Shown in pieces: positions 61,142-64,000 of a stretch of 64,000 nucleotides of DNA. The position numbers and the translations under genes were made by a program. The stretch's first letter is position 1, and every line of letters starts with the position of its first letter. Source of the stretch: Lutibacter sp. (GTDB taxonomy: Bacteria; Bacteroidota; Bacteroidia; Flavobacteriales; Flavobacteriaceae); assembly GCA_002733665.1 (NCBI GenBank), contig NVWM01000003.1, positions 62,001 to 126,000 on the forward strand. Direction: 5' to 3'. The notes beneath the pieces were generated by a model. It saw nothing but the letters and a program-made list of their open reading frames with translations. It was not told the origin of the DNA and searched no databases.

Positions 61142-62614
61142 CTATTGTTGGTCGGTAAATTTTCTGAAATTATATGTTTTACTTCTTGAATTATAAAATC
61201 CAAAAACAAAATAGTCATCATACTTAAATACGGTATCAATCTTGCTCACTTCTGTTGACTTGTTAATCAAGTCTTTATAAATTTTTATTTTATCAAAGAC
61301 ATTGTTTTCAAATTCTCCTTCTAGATGATTGAAGTCCTCGTCAAATAAACATTCTATATAAGTTGATTTTGTGTTTACATAAGAATTGAAAGCAAAGAAA
61401 GTTGGATTAATAGAAACAGAAATTGCTCCTATTGTTCCGATAGGTATCATTCCAAATCCTCCCATCATCATCATTCCAGGATTTGATTTAACTTCTTTTT
61501 TACCACCAAGAATTATTTGATGGTTCCCATTAATCTTATATGCTGCTATTCCTAAATCTCCTGAAGTAATTTTACGTAAATATTTTCTTGTTTTTTCCAT
61601 TTCTCTGTATGAATCATACATTCCGCCTTCTTGAATTATCGGAGAGTTTTTAAAGGAAATCGTATCATTTACTGTTGTAGAATATTCTTTCTTTAATTCT
61701 CCGGACATATACTCATGAACTCTAAAAATAAATTTCTCTGATGTTGAAACCATTGTGTACAGATTATCTCCACTTATATAAGAGTTCGCTTGCTTCTTAG
61801 TGCTTTTTGGCACAAATGGCTTTTCAATCTGTCTTAATTTAAAATTTAATGTTACTAAATCAAGAGAGATAATCTGAGTGTATTCTTTATTATTATCAAA
61901 AGTAAAAACTAATTGATTTCCTCTTAAATATAACTTACTTTTTTCTGAAGTAACTTCGATTGAATTAGGATTGGTTTCTTCTATTTTTTTTGGAGACATG
62001 AAAGTTGCCATAACGTCAGAATCTAAAAACATTTTATACAGTACTGTTTTTTTTCTTTCCTTATTGATAAACATTTCATTTGAAAAATCTACAACATCTT
62101 TTTTACAACTAGCATCATCATTAAAAGAATAAATATTAAGTTTTGATGTGTTTTTTGTAATTGTCATTAAATAAAACTTATTGTCAAGCGTAATCGTTTC
62201 AAGATACTTCTCGTCTTCTAGTTTTAAATCCAATTCTTTAAATACTGACTCTTTTTTGTCATAAGAAAAATCAACATACCCAAACTTAGTATACTTCTCA
62301 TTAGACATAAATAACCTATACGTGTTATCTTTAGAAACACTACTTCCTATTAAAGCCTTGTACTTTCTTCTTCTGTTGTCAGAATTTAATTCGGCTATTT
62401 TCTCGAATTTATTATTTAGCAAGTAACCATAAACTTTTTGGGAATCAAATAAGAACATTGATATGTCACCATTTTGATTATTTACTATTGGAACCGACCC
62501 TCTAAGAAACGTTTGTGAAGTTTTTAAACTATTTTCAAATGAACCAATTCTATCTTGCGAATAGGTTACAATACTAGAAAATAATACCACTAAAATAAAG
62601 AGTTTCTGAATCAT
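61142..62614 (-). CDS. Exported protein of unknown function
   Basis: A 490-residue protein with a signal peptide (MIQKLFILVVLFSSIVTYSQ). The mature sequence is beta-rich (VKELDLKLEDEKYLETITLDNKFYLMTITK, NKEYTQIISLDLVTLNFKLRQI) and has a distinctive Gly/Met block NPGMMMMGGFGMIPIGTIGA near residue 385. No family I can name; the predicted location is periplasm or cell surface. It is convergent with nothing and codirectional with tex upstream. Confidence 0.75.
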   Translation of the reverse strand: MIQKLFILVVLFSSIVTYSQDRIGSFENSLKTSQTFLRGSVPIVNNQNGDISMFLFDSQKVYGYLLNNKFEKIAELNSDNRRRKYKALIGSSVSKDNTYRLFMSNEKYTKFGYVDFSYDKKESVFKELDLKLEDEKYLETITLDNKFYLMTITKNTSKLNIYSFNDDASCKKDVVDFSNEMFINKERKKTVLYKMFLDSDVMATFMSPKKIEETNPNSIEVTSEKSKLYLRGNQLVFTFDNNKEYTQIISLDLVTLNFKLRQIEKPFVPKSTKKQANSYISGDNLYTMVSTSEKFIFRVHEYMSGELKKEYSTTVNDTISFKNSPIIQEGGMYDSYREMEKTRKYLRKITSGDLGIAAYKINGNHQIILGGKKEVKSNPGMMMMGGFGMIPIGTIGAISVSINPTFFAFNSYVNTKSTYIECLFDEDFNHLEGEFENNVFDKIKIYKDLINKSTEVSKIDTVFKYDDYFVFGFYNSRSKTYNFRKFTDQQ

Positions 62615-62693
62615 AAAATTTTTTATTATCTTAATTTTTTAATTTACGTTTTCGCTGTTATCAACATCCTTTTCAGGTTCAACAAAAATACAT

Positions 62694-64000
62694 TTATTTA
62701 TAATTCATCGATAATTGAATCCGTTTTCGAGCAATATCAACACTTAAAACCTTTACAATTACCTGTTGCTGTAAACTAACCACTGCATTGACATCTTTCA
62801 CAAAAGTATCTGACAAATTAGAAACGTGCACTAAACCACTTTCTTTGATTCCGATATCAACAAAACAACCAAAATTTGTCACATTGTTTACAATTCCTGG
62901 TAATAATTGACCATCTCTCAAATCTGAAATTGTACGAATATCTTTATTAAAAGCAAATTCTTTGGCAGTTTCTCGAGGGTCTAATCCTGGTTTTTTTAAT
63001 TCTTTTAAAATGTCTGTTAACGTAAGTAAACCGACAGTAGTTGTACAGTATTTTTTTAAATCAATGTTTTCAAGAACCTTTCTATTCCCTATCAAAGCAT
63101 CAACTGTTTTTTGCTCATCTTTTGCCATTTTTTTGACAATAGCATAACTTTCAGGATGTACTGCCGAATCATCTAATGGGTTTTTAGCGTTTTTGATTCT
63201 TAAAAAACCGGCACCTTGTTCAAATGCTTTTGATCCTAATCGAGTGACCTTCTTTATATCGTTTCGTGTTTTAAAAGCACCATTTTCATTTCGATATTGA
63301 ACAATATTCTCTGCTAATTTTGGGCCAATTCCAGACACATAACTCAACAGTGAATTACTCGCCGTATTAATATTTACACCAATAGTGTTTACACAACTTT
63401 CAACAACTGTATCTAAACTACTTTTTAATTTTGTTTGATCTACATCATGCTGGTATTGCCCAACTCCTATAGATTTTGCATCTATTTTTACCAGTTCTGC
63501 CAATGGGTCAGCCAATCTACGTGCAATAGAAACTGCTCCTCGAACTGTCACATCATAATCTGGAAATTCATCTCGTGCAATTTTAGAAGCCGAATAAATA
63601 GAGGCTCCTGCTTCGCTGACTACAAAAACTTGAACAGTTGTATTAAATTTTATGGAACGGATCAATTGTGCTGTTTCTCTTGATGCCGTTCCGTTTCCAA
63701 TAGCAATGGCTTCAATTTTATACGCTTCAACCATCGAAGATATTTTCTTTATTGCCTCAATTGATCTGTTTTGTGGCGCATGTGGATATATCGTATCATT
63801 ATGTTTTAGGTCTCCTTGAGTATTTAAACAAACAATTTTACATCCTGACCGAAATCCTGGGTCAACTCCTAGTATTCTTTTTTCTCCCAAAGGAGCGCCC
63901 AATAATAATTGCTTTAAATTTTTAGCAAATACATTGATTGCTGTTTCGTCTGCTTTTTCTTTAGCAATGTTCAAAATTTCATTTGATAATGTTGGAAATA
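62694..64000 (-). CDS. tex: Tex-family RNA-binding protein, C-terminal part (runs off the right edge)
   Basis: The reading frame is open to base 64000; the start lies outside. The visible 435 codons contain the YqgF-like segment KRILGVDPGFRSGCKIVCL, helix-hairpin-helix blocks (VNINTASNSLLSYVSGIGPKLAENIVQYR), and a C-terminal S1 RNA-binding domain (GIVNNVTNFGCFVDIGIKESGLVHVSNL). Tex is an essential or virulence-linked transcription accessory factor in several bacteria. Homologs are about 700-780 residues, so roughly 60% is present. Confidence 0.94.
   Translation of the reverse strand, partial: FPTLSNEILNIAKEKADETAINVFAKNLKQLLLGAPLGEKRILGVDPGFRSGCKIVCLNTQGDLKHNDTIYPHAPQNRSIEAIKKISSMVEAYKIEAIAIGNGTASRETAQLIRSIKFNTTVQVFVVSEAGASIYSASKIARDEFPDYDVTVRGAVSIARRLADPLAELVKIDAKSIGVGQYQHDVDQTKLKSSLDTVVESCVNTIGVNINTASNSLLSYVSGIGPKLAENIVQYRNENGAFKTRNDIKKVTRLGSKAFEQGAGFLRIKNAKNPLDDSAVHPESYAIVKKMAKDEQKTVDALIGNRKVLENIDLKKYCTTTVGLLTLTDILKELKKPGLDPRETAKEFAFNKDIRTISDLRDGQLLPGIVNNVTNFGCFVDIGIKESGLVHVSNLSDTFVKDVNAVVSLQQQVIVKVLSVDIARKRIQLSMNYK

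Noticed and set aside
1-64000. tRNA, rRNA, CRISPR, IS elements
   Set aside because: No cloverleaf with a T-arm GTTCGAATC-type sequence, no regularly spaced direct repeats and no transposase-like protein were seen by eye; a dedicated scan would be needed to exclude divergent forms.

Overview
The window looks like a chromosomal segment from a marine-type member of Flavobacteriaceae (Bacteroidota). The reasons are: AT-rich DNA; two proteins with type IX secretion sorting domains (one type A, one type B); many lipoproteins with acidic residues after the lipobox cysteine; TAnnTTTG-type promoter boxes; flavobacterial families such as THC0290_0291, IPExxxVDY and DUF6252-like; and short REP-like inverted repeats in many intergenic gaps. 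I assign it to family level only. No rRNA, tRNA, CRISPR array, transposase or integrase was recognised.

Layout: 1-5.6 kb holds the start of glyS, a coiled-coil membrane protein, a small SAM methyltransferase, comF, an Ig-like lipoprotein and an outer-membrane barrel. 5.6-18.8 kb is housekeeping: a cystathionine gamma-synthase/antiporter/DinB run, YitT, an ArsC-like protein, a glycosyltransferase, tdk-alr, mscL, MOSC, GH3, an M23 peptidase and an alpha/beta hydrolase. 18.9-21.7 kb is a secreted, T9SS-sorted lipase-like gene broken by two frameshifts, followed by a lipoprotein gene and thiL. 24-28.9 kb is a four-lipoprotein operon: a TSP3/choice-of-anchor-B protein, a probable seven-bladed propeller, MbnP and an MbnH-like dihaem peroxidase. 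29-37 kb carries sufA-like/sufB/sufC/sufD and, after two unrelated minus-strand hydrolase genes, sufS.

37.05-39.13 kb is the least ordinary part. A two-gene cassette (a Cys-cluster protein and a lipoprotein) with a hairpin-rich leader and a strong terminator lies between sufS and rnhA. It is flanked by 54-bp direct repeats. The right copy is the 3' end of intact rnhA; the left copy is an orphan, diverged 3' end of an rnhA allele. This looks like insertion at the end of rnhA by a small element or by allelic recombination.

39.1-49.2 kb returns to core genes: rnhA-purN, acpP-fabF-rnc-IPExxxVDY-pyk, a CBS protein, an M28 membrane peptidase group and ssb. A RhuM-family gene and a 1282-residue T9SS type B repeat protein follow. 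54.4-61.1 kb is an acyl-CoA catabolic run: an APH-like kinase and an ACAD10/11-like dehydrogenase (separate genes here, fused domains in animal ACAD10/11), a short-chain dehydrogenase, a 3-hydroxyacyl-CoA dehydrogenase and a long acyl-CoA dehydrogenase preceded by a 12+12 bp palindrome. The window ends with a secreted protein of unknown function and a truncated tex gene.
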